The position numbers and the translations under genes were made by a program. DNA of 64,000 nucleotides from Pantoea sp. Ap-967 (lineage in GTDB: Bacteria > Pseudomonadota > Gammaproteobacteria > Pseudomonadales > Pseudomonadaceae): NCBI RefSeq assembly GCF_011752565.1, contig NZ_VWXK01000018.1:62001-126000 (forward strand), in the 5' to 3' direction. Positions within the stretch are counted from its first letter, which is position 1, and every line of letters starts with the position of its first letter. Below the pieces are notes generated by a model. The model was given only the letters and a program-made list of their open reading frames with translations, ran no database searches and was not told the DNA's origin. Below, one piece after another: positions 44,330 through 52,879 of this stretch.

Positions 44330-45637
44330 TTGAACCAGAACTGGCACGCGACCCTGATTCGCCACCTGCTGCTGCTGGTCACCGTCTGCCTGATCGGTGG
44401 CCTGGCCAGCGGGTATTACGGCTGGAGCCTGGCCATCGGCCTGGCGCTGTACCTGGGCTGGACCCTCAAGCAGTTGCTGCGCCTGCACGACTGGCTACGC
44501 AACCACCAACCCGAGGAAGCCCCGCCCGATGGCTACGGCTTGTGGGGCGAGGTGTTCGACAGCATCTACCACCTGCAACGCCGCGACCAGCGCGTGCGCG
44601 GGCGCCTGCAGGCGGTGATCGACCGGGTGCAGGAGTCCACCGCCGCCCTGCGCGACGCGGTGATCATGCTCGACAGCGACGGCAACCTGGAGTGGTGGAA
44701 CCGCGCCGCGGAAACCTTGCTGGGCTTCAAGACCCCGCAGGATGGCGGCCAACCGGTGACCAACCTGGTGCGCCACCCACGCTTCAAGGAATATTTCGAA
44801 GCGGAAAACTACGTCGAGCCGCTGGAAATCCCCTCGCCGATCAACGACCGCCTGCGCGTACAGCTGCACATCACCCGCTACGGCAACAACGAGCACCTGA
44901 TGCTGGTGCGCGATGTCACCCGTATTCACCAGCTCGAACAGATGCGCAAAGACTTCGTCGCCAACGTGTCCCACGAGCTGCGCACGCCGCTGACGGTGAT
45001 CACCGGCTACCTGGAAACCCTGCTGGACAACGTCGAGGACGTCAACCCGCGTTGGGCCCGGGCCTTGCAGCAGATGACCCAGCAAGGCTCGCGCATGCAA
45101 ACCCTGCTCAACGACCTGCTGCTGCTGGCCAAGCTGGAAGCCACCGACTACCCGTCGGACAACCAGCCGGTGGCAGTCGACGCCCTGCTTGCCGCCATCA
45201 AGAACGACGCCCAGGCACTGTCCGGGCCGCGCAACCAGCGCATCAGCCTGGAAGCCGCACCAGGCCTGCGCCTGAAGGGCAGCGAGTCGGAACTGCGCAG
45301 TGCCTTTTCCAACCTGGTGTTCAATGCGGTGAAATACACCCAGGACGAGGGCAACATTCGCATTCGCTGGTGGGGCGACGAACAGGGCGCGCACCTGTCG
45401 GTGCAGGACTCGGGGGTCGGCATCGACGCCAAGCACCTGCCGCGCCTTACCGAACGCTTCTACCGGGTAGATTCCAGCCGCGCCTCGAACACCGGCGGCA
45501 CCGGGCTGGGCCTGGCGATCGTCAAGCACGTGCTGATGCGCCACCGTGGCAAGCTGGAAATCAGCAGCGTACCGGGGCATGGCAGCACCTTTACCTGTCA
45601 TTTTGCCCCGGCACAATTGGCGGGTGGCAAGGGCTGA
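44330..45637 (+). CDS. phoR: Phosphate regulon sensor histidine kinase PhoR
   Basis: 435 residues from a TTG at 44330 with AAGGA seven bases upstream; an in-frame TTG at 44312 has no such site. It has N-terminal transmembrane segments (HLLLLVTVCLIGGLASGYYG), a PAS domain (about 95-190), the HisKA site VSHELRTPLTVITGYL and HATPase motifs VFNAVKYTQ and GTGLGLAIVKHV. With PhoU and the Pst transporter it senses external phosphate. Confidence 0.96.
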   Translation: MNQNWHATLIRHLLLLVTVCLIGGLASGYYGWSLAIGLALYLGWTLKQLLRLHDWLRNHQPEEAPPDGYGLWGEVFDSIYHLQRRDQRVRGRLQAVIDRVQESTAALRDAVIMLDSDGNLEWWNRAAETLLGFKTPQDGGQPVTNLVRHPRFKEYFEAENYVEPLEIPSPINDRLRVQLHITRYGNNEHLMLVRDVTRIHQLEQMRKDFVANVSHELRTPLTVITGYLETLLDNVEDVNPRWARALQQMTQQGSRMQTLLNDLLLLAKLEATDYPSDNQPVAVDALLAAIKNDAQALSGPRNQRISLEAAPGLRLKGSESELRSAFSNLVFNAVKYTQDEGNIRIRWWGDEQGAHLSVQDSGVGIDAKHLPRLTERFYRVDSSRASNTGGTGLGLAIVKHVLMRHRGKLEISSVPGHGSTFTCHFAPAQLAGGKG

Positions 45638-45640
45638 GGT

Positions 45641-45724
45641 TGGGGCTGCCTTGCAGCCCATCGCGGGGCAAGCCCGCTCCTACAAGGGGGTGCGTGCGCC
45701 GCGAAAGGGCCGCGAAGCGGCCCC
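45641..45724. repeat. REP element with flanking short palindromes
   Basis: GGGGCTGCCTTGCAGCCCATCG and GGGGCAAGCCCGCTCCTACA, then GGGCCGCGAAGCGGCCCC. Only one full REP arm is present. It follows phoR. Confidence 0.65.
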
Positions 45725-45778
45725 AATGAAACCAGCACCCTTTGCTTTTGCAGCCCCAGCCGCTACATTGGATCCCCT

Positions 45779-45805
45779 GTGCCAGCAAGAGCTGGCACTT
45801 TTTTT
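45779..45805 (+). terminator. Intrinsic terminator after phoR
   Basis: GTGCCAGC-AAGA-GCTGGCAC followed by seven T. It lies about 140 bp after the phoR stop and 38 bp before the next gene. Confidence 0.85.
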
Positions 45806-45842
45806 CTCTCCCAGCTAAGACGGACCCCGTAAAAACTCCATC

Positions 45843-47183
45843 ATGGACCCTTCCCCTGGTATCAGCCTCACCTCGATATTCGCCGATTTCGGCATGATCA
45901 TCTTCGCCTTCCTGCTGGTGCTGCTCAACGGCTTCTTCGTAGCCGCCGAGTTCGCCATGGTCAAGCTGCGCGCCACCCGCGTGGAATCCATCGCCGAAGA
46001 GCACGGCTGGCGCGGCAACATCCTGCGCAAGGTTCACAACCAGCTCGACGCCTACCTGTCGGCCTGCCAGCTAGGTATCACCCTGGCCTCGCTGGGCCTG
46101 GGCTGGGTCGGTGAGCCGGCCTTCGCCCACCTGCTCGAACCGCTGCTGGCGTACCTGGGCGTGGACAGCGCCGAGCTGGTCAAGGGGGTGTCGTTCTTCG
46201 TCGCCTTCTTCGTCATCTCCTACCTGCACATCGTGGTTGGCGAGCTGGCGCCCAAGTCGTGGGCGATCCGCAAGCCCGAGCTGCTGTCGCTGTGGACCGC
46301 GGTACCGCTGTACCTGTTCTACTGGGCCATGTACCCGGCCATCTACCTGCTCAACGCCAGCGCCAACACCATTTTGCGCATCGCCGGCCAAGGCGAGCCC
46401 GGCCCGCACCACGAGCACCACTACAGCCGCGAAGAGCTCAAGCTGATCCTGCACTCCAGCCGTGGCCAGGACCCCAGCGACCAAGGCATGCGCGTGCTGG
46501 CTTCGGCCGTGGAAATGGGCGAACTGGAAGTGGTCGACTGGGCCAACTCGCGTGAGGACATGGTCAGCATCGACGCCCATGCCCCACTCAAGGAAATCCT
46601 TGCGCTGGTGCGCCGCCACAAGTTCAGCCGCTACCCGTTGTACGACGCCGAGCGTGAAGCGTTCACCGGCCTGCTGCACATCAAGGACCTGCTCCTGGAG
46701 CTTGCGGAGCTTGAGCACCTGCCGGAAACGGTCGACCTCGAAGACCTCGCCCGCCCGCTGGAGCGGGTATCGCGGCACATGCCGCTGTCGCAACTGCTGG
46801 AGCAGTTCCGCAAGGGCGGCGCGCACTTCGTGCTGGTGGAGGAAGCCGACGGCAAGGTAATCGGCTACCTGACCATGGAAGACGTGCTGGAAGTGCTGGT
46901 GGGCGACATTCAGGACGAGCACCGCAAGACCGAGCGCGGCATCCTCGCCTACCAGCCGGGCAAGCTGCTGGTACGCGGTGATACGCCCCTGTTCAAGGTC
47001 GAGCGCCTGCTGGGCGTTGACCTGGACCACATCGAGGCGGAAACCCTGGCCGGGCTGGTCTACGAGACCCTCAAGCGCGTGCCGGAGGAAGAGGAAGTGC
47101 TGGAGGTCGAAGGCCTGCGGATCATCATCAAGAAGATGAAAGGGCCGAAGATCGTGCTGGCCAAGGTGCTGAAACTGGATTGA
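45843..47183 (+). CDS. CNNM/CBS/CorC-domain membrane protein (hemolysin family)
   Basis: 446 residues. The N-terminal CNNM (DUF21) domain has four helices, including GMIIFAFLLVLLNGFFVAAEFA and VVGELAPKSWAI; two CBS domains follow (about 215-335), then a CorC_HlyC domain ending KKMKGPKIVLAKVLKLD. These proteins are linked to magnesium or cobalt export or to resistance, despite the name hemolysin. It follows a terminator, so it has its own promoter. Confidence 0.9.
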   Translation: MDPSPGISLTSIFADFGMIIFAFLLVLLNGFFVAAEFAMVKLRATRVESIAEEHGWRGNILRKVHNQLDAYLSACQLGITLASLGLGWVGEPAFAHLLEPLLAYLGVDSAELVKGVSFFVAFFVISYLHIVVGELAPKSWAIRKPELLSLWTAVPLYLFYWAMYPAIYLLNASANTILRIAGQGEPGPHHEHHYSREELKLILHSSRGQDPSDQGMRVLASAVEMGELEVVDWANSREDMVSIDAHAPLKEILALVRRHKFSRYPLYDAEREAFTGLLHIKDLLLELAELEHLPETVDLEDLARPLERVSRHMPLSQLLEQFRKGGAHFVLVEEADGKVIGYLTMEDVLEVLVGDIQDEHRKTERGILAYQPGKLLVRGDTPLFKVERLLGVDLDHIEAETLAGLVYETLKRVPEEEEVLEVEGLRIIIKKMKGPKIVLAKVLKLD

Positions 47184-47219
47184 CCGTGGGGGGGCTGCTA
47201 CGCAGCCCATCCGCGTGGC

Positions 47220-48122
47220 TCAGGGGTTGCCGGCGGTGAAGTCGGGCAACCCGCCAATCGGCCGATCGAACTGGAACGGGATTGACTCCAGCGCCAGCCC
47301 CACGTTGCGTTGGATCACGAAATGCAGGTGGGGCCCAGTGCTGTTGCCGGTATTGCCCGACTTGGCCAGCGCCTGCCCCAACGCCACCTGCTGCCCCTCA
47401 CGCACCACCACCGAACCACGCATCAGGTGCAGGTACACGCCCATGGTGCCGTCGGGGTGCAGAATTCGCACGAAATTACCTGCAGGGTTATTGCCACGCC
47501 CGTTTTGACTGTTCTCCACCTTGACCACCAAGCCGCCACGGGCAGCGATGATCGGCGTTCCCTCGGGCATGGCGATGTCCATTGCATAGCGGCTTCTGGG
47601 GCCGAAATGACTGAAACGGCCATTGGGGCCCTGTGTCAAACGAAAAGGCCCGCCCTTCCACGGAAATGGGTAGCGGTAAGCCAACGAACGCTGGCCGGGG
47701 TCACCCATGGCGTACTGGAAGTCGGTGGCATACTGCAGCTTGCCGCCCGGCGCCGCCAGCACCGAACTGAGCACCTTGCTTGACCGGGGCCCGACCACAG
47801 CACGAATGTTACGCGGTTGATTGCCGCCAAAGGCGTTGGCCAGCTTGTCGATGCGCAGCACCACCTGCATCGGCACATACAACTCATTGCGCACCATGAA
47901 GCGCACACCGCCGGGGAAGGTTTCCGCCTGCAGCCGCACCTTGCCATCGATGTGATCGAGGATCGGCTCGCGGAACTCGAAGGTTTTCGCCCCTGGGCTG
48001 TAACGGTCGGAATAGGAAACCACGCCGGTATCGTCGACGGTCTTGTAGATGGTCATACCCAGGCTCGACGCGGACGCCGAGAGCAAGGCACCGAACAACA
48101 GCAGGCGGGCGGTGGCTGGCAT
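47220..48122 (-). CDS. M23 family metallopeptidase with DUF4124-like N-terminus
   Basis: 300 residues. A signal peptide is followed by GMTIYKTVDDTGVVSYSDRY, a DUF4124-like beta segment, then the LytM/M23 domain: HFGPRSRYAMDIAMPEGTPI (His and Asp zinc ligands) and GNTGNSTGPHLHFVIQ (HxH). It should cut peptidoglycan cross-bridges in the periplasm, or act as a regulator. The zinc ligands look complete. An inverted repeat (48135-48155) lies just upstream of the ATG. Confidence 0.9.
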   Translation of the reverse strand: MPATARLLLFGALLSASASSLGMTIYKTVDDTGVVSYSDRYSPGAKTFEFREPILDHIDGKVRLQAETFPGGVRFMVRNELYVPMQVVLRIDKLANAFGGNQPRNIRAVVGPRSSKVLSSVLAAPGGKLQYATDFQYAMGDPGQRSLAYRYPFPWKGGPFRLTQGPNGRFSHFGPRSRYAMDIAMPEGTPIIAARGGLVVKVENSQNGRGNNPAGNFVRILHPDGTMGVYLHLMRGSVVVREGQQVALGQALAKSGNTGNSTGPHLHFVIQRNVGLALESIPFQFDRPIGGLPDFTAGNP

Positions 48123-48134
48123 GATGGTGGCTTT

Positions 48135-48155
48135 TTGACAGTTACGGTCTGTCGA
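48135..48155. promoter_or_regulatory. 21-bp dyad before the M23 gene
   Basis: TTGACAG-N7-CTGTCGA, one mismatch, 13 bases before the M23 start codon on the minus strand. It could be an operator or a leader hairpin; it is not a Pho box because the repeats are inverted. Confidence 0.35.
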
Positions 48156-48212
48156 AGCCTAGCAGCGAGATTTGAGAGGGATATGACAGTTGGTCGGCTA
48201 ATACCCCCTTGT

Positions 48213-48299
48213 GTAGGAGCGGGCTTGCCCCGCGAACACCGGCAAAGCCGGTGCCAGCCACCGCGGCGCCTGGTTCGCGGGGCAAGCTCGCCCCTACAA
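48213..48299. repeat. REP palindrome pair (GCGGGCTTGCCCCGC class)
   Basis: GTAGGAGCGGGCTTGCCCCG with GAACACCGGCAAAGCCGGTG, and, inverted, CGCGGGGCAAGCTCGCCCCTAC. Same class as at 1231; slightly degenerate right arm. Between the M23 gene and the response regulator gene. Confidence 0.75.
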
Positions 48300-48309
48300 A
48301 GGGCCCCAA

Positions 48310-49203
48310 TTACGCGCCGGGGGTGAAGTGCTTCTGCTGGGTCCCGCGGGCAATCAGGCGCGACAGGTAGTCGAGCTTCTGCGCATCCTGGTCGACGAAC
48401 TTGAAGGTCAGCTGCAGCCATTCGCTCTCAGGCTTGGGCTCCAGTGCCGCAATGGCGTGCAGGTAGCCGTTCAGGCGGGCCACCTCGGCGTTCTCGCCCT
48501 GTTCCAGGTCCAGTACCGCACCTTCCAGTACCTGGGGCAGCGCCGCGCTGCGGCGCACCACCAGCAGCGCTTCCTTGAGGCTCAGGGCCTTGATCACGCA
48601 GGGCTGGGTGCCGCTGGACAAACGCAACTGGCCCTGGCCGCGGCCGGCCGTTGCGGCGGCGGCTGCCGATTGCGGCGTGGGCGCATTGATCAACGGCTTG
48701 GCCGGCGCGGGCGCCGCCATCTTGGCCGCTTCCGGCTTGGCGCCGGTCAGGGCGCTCAGCGAGTCATTGGCGAACGCCGAATTGGCCCGCGCCGCGGCGC
48801 CGCCCAGCAGGCTGTCCAGCTTGCCGATCTTGGCCAGGGCTTTTTTCACCTTGGTCAGCAGCTGCTCGTTGGTGAACGGCTTGCCGACAAAGTCGGAAAC
48901 CCCGGCCTGGATGGCCTGGATCACGTTTTCCTTGTCGCCACGGCTGGTCACCATGATGAACTGCAGGTCTTTCATTTCCGCCTGCTGGCGGCACCAGGTG
49001 AGCAGTTCCAGGCCAGACATCTCGGGCATTTCCCAGTCGCACAGCACCAGGTCGAAGGTCTCCTTGGCCAGCATGGCCATGGCCTTGCGGCCGTTGACCG
49101 CGTCTTCGATGACCATGCCCGGGAAGGCATTGCGCAGGCACTTCCTGACCAGGTCACGGATGAACGGTGCGTCATCCACGACCAGCACATTGACTTTACT
49201 CAT
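48310..49203 (-). CDS. Response regulator with degenerate PilZ-like C-terminus
   Basis: 297 residues. The receiver domain (1-125) is intact: VVDDAPFIRDL, LVLCDWEMPEMSG with the phosphorylated Asp, and KPFTNEQLLTKV. An Ala-rich linker follows, then a C-terminal beta-rich domain ending LDYLSRLIARGTQQKHF, which resembles PilZ. The RxxxR and D/NxSxxG c-di-GMP motifs are not visible, so c-di-GMP binding is doubtful. No partner kinase is adjacent. Confidence 0.82.
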   Translation of the reverse strand: MSKVNVLVVDDAPFIRDLVRKCLRNAFPGMVIEDAVNGRKAMAMLAKETFDLVLCDWEMPEMSGLELLTWCRQQAEMKDLQFIMVTSRGDKENVIQAIQAGVSDFVGKPFTNEQLLTKVKKALAKIGKLDSLLGGAAARANSAFANDSLSALTGAKPEAAKMAAPAPAKPLINAPTPQSAAAAATAGRGQGQLRLSSGTQPCVIKALSLKEALLVVRRSAALPQVLEGAVLDLEQGENAEVARLNGYLHAIAALEPKPESEWLQLTFKFVDQDAQKLDYLSRLIARGTQQKHFTPGA

Positions 49204-49323
49204 CGATACTCCTCTTGAATCCCGACTAGCCTACCGCGCAATGGTGGCCAATTGCCAATAACTGGGTCACGCCGGGACTTCTTCGCATCGTTCGCGGGTG
49301 CCTGCTGGTTGCGCTGCCACAAA

Positions 49324-49350
49324 CGAAAACGCCCGGCACAGGCCGGGCGT
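49324..49350 (-). terminator. Intrinsic terminator after phoU
   Basis: On the minus strand ACGCCCGGC-CTGT-GCCGGGCGT, followed by TTTTCGTTT. It ends the pst-phoU cluster. Confidence 0.8.
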
Positions 49351-49368
49351 CGATGCTCGGGAGCAATC

Positions 49369-50136
49369 TTATTTATCGTCCGCTTCGTCCGGAACATTAG
49401 CGCTTTCGGCCAGGCCAGCGGTGCCTTCCACCTCGGCCTTCATGCGCTTGAGGCCCATGTGCCGCACGTCGGTGCCGCGCACCAGGTAGATCACCAGCTC
49501 CGAGATGTTGCGCGCGTGGTCGCCGATGCGCTCCAGCGAACGCAGCACCCAGATCACGCTGAGCACCCGCGAGATCGAGCGCGGGTCTTCCATCATGTAG
49601 GTGACCAGCTCACGCAGGGCCGTCTTGTATTCGCGGTCGATGGTCTTGTCGTACTGGGCCACCGCCAGCGCCAGGTCGGCGTCGAAGCGGGCGAAGGCGT
49701 CCAGGGCGTCGCGCACCATGTTGCGCACCTGGTCGCCGATATGGCGCACCTCGACGTAACCACGTGGCGCCTCGCCCTCTTCGCACAGCTGGATGGCGCG
49801 GCGGGCGATCTTGGTCGACTCGTCGCCGATGCGCTCCAGGTCGATCACCGACTTGGAAATGCTGATGATCAGGCGCAGGTCGGACGCCGCCGGCTGGCGA
49901 CGGGCGAGAATGCGCAGGCATTCCTCGTCGATGTTGCGCTCCATCTGGTTGATCTGCTCGTCAACCTCACGCACTTGCTGGGCCAGGCCCGAGTCGGCTT
50001 CGATCAGCGCGGTGACCGCGTCGTTGACCTGCTTCTCGACCAGGCCGCCCATGGCCAGCAGGTGGCTGCGTACTTCTTCGAGCTCGGCGTTGAACTGCTG
50101 GGAAATGTGGTGCGTCAGGCTTTCTTTGTTGATCAT
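49369..50136 (-). CDS. phoU: Phosphate-specific transport accessory protein PhoU
   Basis: 255 residues, all-helical with two repeats of the PhoU fold: HLLAMGGLVEKQVNDAVTAL and RSLERIGDHARNISELVIYL (the metal-binding E-x-x-x-D patterns lie in LERIGDESTK and LERIGDHARN). It links PstB to PhoR and turns the regulon off when phosphate is plentiful. A REP-like stretch lies between it and pstB, 139 bases upstream, so it may have its own promoter or rely on read-through. Confidence 0.97.
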   Translation of the reverse strand: MINKESLTHHISQQFNAELEEVRSHLLAMGGLVEKQVNDAVTALIEADSGLAQQVREVDEQINQMERNIDEECLRILARRQPAASDLRLIISISKSVIDLERIGDESTKIARRAIQLCEEGEAPRGYVEVRHIGDQVRNMVRDALDAFARFDADLALAVAQYDKTIDREYKTALRELVTYMMEDPRSISRVLSVIWVLRSLERIGDHARNISELVIYLVRGTDVRHMGLKRMKAEVEGTAGLAESANVPDEADDK

Positions 50137-50179
50137 CGTTTTGTCCTTTGCTAGCGCGGCCCTGCAGGGCCGGGGTCAC

Positions 50180-50250
50180 CCGCGAACACCGGCAAAGCCG
50201 GTGCCATGCACCGGGCCGCCCGGTTCGCGGTTGAACCCGCTCCCACAGGG
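50180..50250. repeat. Degenerate REP pair between pstB and phoU
   Basis: CCCGCGAACACCGGCAAAGC and the inverted CCGGTTCGCGGTTGAACCCGC. It lies inside the pst-phoU cluster, where it could shape mRNA ends. Confidence 0.65.
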
Positions 50251-50275
50251 GCCAGTCGCCCATCGCGAGCGGCGC

Positions 50276-51109
50276 TTAACCGTAGCGACCGGTAATGTAG
50301 TCTTCGGTCTGCTTCTTCGCCGGGTTGGTGAACAGTGTGTCGGTATCACCGAATTCGACCAGTTTGCCCATGTACATGAACGCGGTGTAGTCCGAAACGC
50401 GGGCTGCCTGCTGCATGTTGTGGGTCACGATAACGATGGTGTACTTGGATTTCAGTTCGTAGATCAGCTCTTCGACCTTCAGCGTCGAGATCGGGTCGAG
50501 CGCCGAGCAGGGTTCGTCGAGCAGCAGCACTTCCGGCTCCACGGCGATGGTACGGGCAATCACCAGGCGCTGCTGCTGGCCACCAGAGAGCCCCAGGGCC
50601 GAGTCGTGCAGGCGGTCCTTGACCTCATCCCACAGCGCCGCGCCCTTGAGCGCCCACTCCACGGCTTCGTCGAGCACGCGCTTCTTGTTGATGCCCTGGA
50701 TGCGCAGGCCATAGACCACGTTCTCGTAGATGGTCTTGGGGAACGGGTTGGGCTTCTGGAACACCATGCCCACCCGGCGGCGCAGCTCGGCCACGTCCTC
50801 GCCCTTGCGGTAGATGTTGTTGCCGTACAGGTTGATCGCGCCGTCCACGCGGCAGCCGTCAACCAGGTCGTTCATGCGGTTGAAGGTGCGCAGCAGGGTC
50901 GACTTGCCGCAGCCGGATGGGCCGATGAAGGCGGTCACGCGCTGCTTGGGGATGTTCATCTGCACATCGAACAGGGCTTGCTTGTCGCCGTAGAACAGGC
51001 TCAGGCCCGGTACTTCGATGGCCACGGTTTCTTCGGCCAGGCGCAGGCCCTGTTTGCTGCGACCCAAGGCAGACATGTCGATGCCGTGGGTGTGGGATTC
51101 ATGCTGCAT
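50276..51109 (-). CDS. pstB: Phosphate ABC transporter ATPase PstB
   Basis: 277 residues. Walker A GPSGCGKSTLLR, signature LSGGQQQRLVIART, Walker B VLLLDEPCSALDP and the switch His (IVIVTHNMQQA) are intact. It drives phosphate import. The ATG at 51109 is preferred because GGAG lies six bases upstream; the ATG at 51121 has none. pstA is 82 bases upstream. Confidence 0.98.
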   Translation of the reverse strand: MQHESHTHGIDMSALGRSKQGLRLAEETVAIEVPGLSLFYGDKQALFDVQMNIPKQRVTAFIGPSGCGKSTLLRTFNRMNDLVDGCRVDGAINLYGNNIYRKGEDVAELRRRVGMVFQKPNPFPKTIYENVVYGLRIQGINKKRVLDEAVEWALKGAALWDEVKDRLHDSALGLSGGQQQRLVIARTIAVEPEVLLLDEPCSALDPISTLKVEELIYELKSKYTIVIVTHNMQQAARVSDYTAFMYMGKLVEFGDTDTLFTNPAKKQTEDYITGRYG

Positions 51110-51191
51110 GGTCAACTCCATACGCTATCAATTCGTTTCAAAGGGCCGCGCGGCCCGGCTGGGGGCGGCGCGGCACGCTTGCAGATCAGGC

Positions 51192-52862
51192 TCAGCTGTC
51201 GAGCGCCTTGTACTTCTCGCGCAGGTGGTTACGGATCCACACCGCCGACAGGTTGAGCGTGGCGATCACCAGCACCAGCAGCAGCGCGGTGGCGTACACC
51301 AGCGGCCGTGCGGCCTCGACGTTCGGGCTCTGGAAGCCGACGTCGTAGATGTGGAAGCCCAGGTGCATGATCTTCTGGTCCAGGTGCAGGTACGGGTAGT
51401 TTCCGTCCAGCGGCAGCGACGGTGCCAGCTTCACCACACCCACCAGCATCAGCGGCGCCACTTCGCCGGCGGCGCGGGCCACGGCCAGGATCATGCCGGT
51501 CATCATCGCCGGGCTGGCCATCGGCAGCACGATCTTCCACAGGGTTTCGGCCTTGGTCGCGCCCAGGGCCAGGGAGCCTTCGCGCACGGTACGCGGAATG
51601 CGCGCCAGGCCTTCCTCGGTGGCCACGATCACCACCGGCACGGCCAGCAGCGCCAGGGTCAACGAGGCCCACAGCAGGCCCGGTGTACCCAGGGTCGGTG
51701 CCGGCAGCGCCTCGGGGAAGAACAGCCGGTCGATCGAGCCGCCCAGCACGTAGACGAAGAAGCCCAGGCCGAACACGCCGTAAACGATTGCCGGCACACC
51801 GGCCAGGTTGTTCACGGCAATGCGGATCAGGCGGGTGACCGGGCCTTGGCGGGCGTACTCACGCAGGTAAACGGCCGCCAGCACACCGAACGGGGTGACG
51901 ATCACGGCCATGATCAGAGTCATCATCACGGTGCCGAAGATGGCCGGGAAGATCCCGCCCTCGGTGTTGGCTTCACGCGGGTCGTCGCTGAGGAATTCCC
52001 ACACCTTGGCGAAGTAGGTGCCCAGCTTGGTCAGCAGCGACATGCCGTTGGGCTGGATGGCGTGCACCACCTTGCTCAGGTTGATTTCAACTTCCCGGCC
52101 ATTGCCATCGCGGGCCACCAGGCTGTCGCGGGCGAAGGCCTGGTGCAAGCCGCTCAGGCGCTCCTCGATGGCCTTGTAGCGGCTGTTGAGCTCGGCGCGC
52201 TCGGCATCCATGTCGGCCTGGGCGGCGGCGTCCAGCTGGCCGTGCAGCTCCAGCTTACGGCCCTGCAGGCGCAGGCGCTCAAGGCCGTGGTTGATGGCGC
52301 CGATGTCTTTCTTCTCAAGTTGCTGCAGCTCGCTGTTGAGCTGGCTGGCGCGCTTGAGGCGAGCCTGCAGCTCGTTCCACGCCGCCGGGCCCTGGGCCAC
52401 GACGCGCCCTTCTTCCTTGACGCTGACCAGGTAGCCATAGAAGTTGCCCCACTCACGGCGCTCCAGCGCCATCAGGTCAGCCGGGCGCTGCTCGTCCACC
52501 AGCCAGTCGCCGACCACCCAGGTGAAGTCGTTGCCGTTGAGGTCGCGGTTACCCACCTTGACCAGCTCACGGGTCATGAACTCCGGGCCCTGGTCCGGGA
52601 CCGGCAGGCCAGCGCCCTTGAGGCGGGCACGCGGCACTTGTTCTTTCTGCACCACTTCGCCGATGACGACGTGGTCGGCCTGGCCCGGCACCTTGTAGGT
52701 GGCCTGCACCAGGTCGGCCGGCCAGAAGTGGCCCAGGCCGCGCACGGCGATCACCGCCAGCAGGCCAACGGTCATGATCACCGCCATGGCCACTGCGCCA
52801 CCGCTGATCCAGACACCAGGGGCGCCGCTCTTGAACCAGCCTTTGAGGGAATCCTTTTTCAC
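51192..52862 (-). CDS. pstA: Phosphate ABC transporter permease PstA (enlarged)
   Basis: 556 residues, nearly twice the 296 of E. coli PstA. One helix near residue 25 (GGAVAMAVIMTVGLLAVIAV) is followed by a long periplasmic domain of about 280 residues containing a helical stretch (RLKRASQLNSELQQLEKKDI), then the usual permease core with VPAIVYGVFGLGFFVYVLGG and the EAA loop. The enlarged form is characteristic of Pseudomonas. It starts 17 bases after pstC. Confidence 0.95.
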   Translation of the reverse strand: MKKDSLKGWFKSGAPGVWISGGAVAMAVIMTVGLLAVIAVRGLGHFWPADLVQATYKVPGQADHVVIGEVVQKEQVPRARLKGAGLPVPDQGPEFMTRELVKVGNRDLNGNDFTWVVGDWLVDEQRPADLMALERREWGNFYGYLVSVKEEGRVVAQGPAAWNELQARLKRASQLNSELQQLEKKDIGAINHGLERLRLQGRKLELHGQLDAAAQADMDAERAELNSRYKAIEERLSGLHQAFARDSLVARDGNGREVEINLSKVVHAIQPNGMSLLTKLGTYFAKVWEFLSDDPREANTEGGIFPAIFGTVMMTLIMAVIVTPFGVLAAVYLREYARQGPVTRLIRIAVNNLAGVPAIVYGVFGLGFFVYVLGGSIDRLFFPEALPAPTLGTPGLLWASLTLALLAVPVVIVATEEGLARIPRTVREGSLALGATKAETLWKIVLPMASPAMMTGMILAVARAAGEVAPLMLVGVVKLAPSLPLDGNYPYLHLDQKIMHLGFHIYDVGFQSPNVEAARPLVYATALLLVLVIATLNLSAVWIRNHLREKYKALDS

Positions 52863-52879
52863 GGATCGCTACCTTTCTA

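Noticed and set aside
48123..48185. Possible Pho box before the M23 gene (CTGTC-like motifs)
   Set aside because: The two half-sites are inverted, not direct repeats at 11-bp spacing, so they do not fit PhoB.
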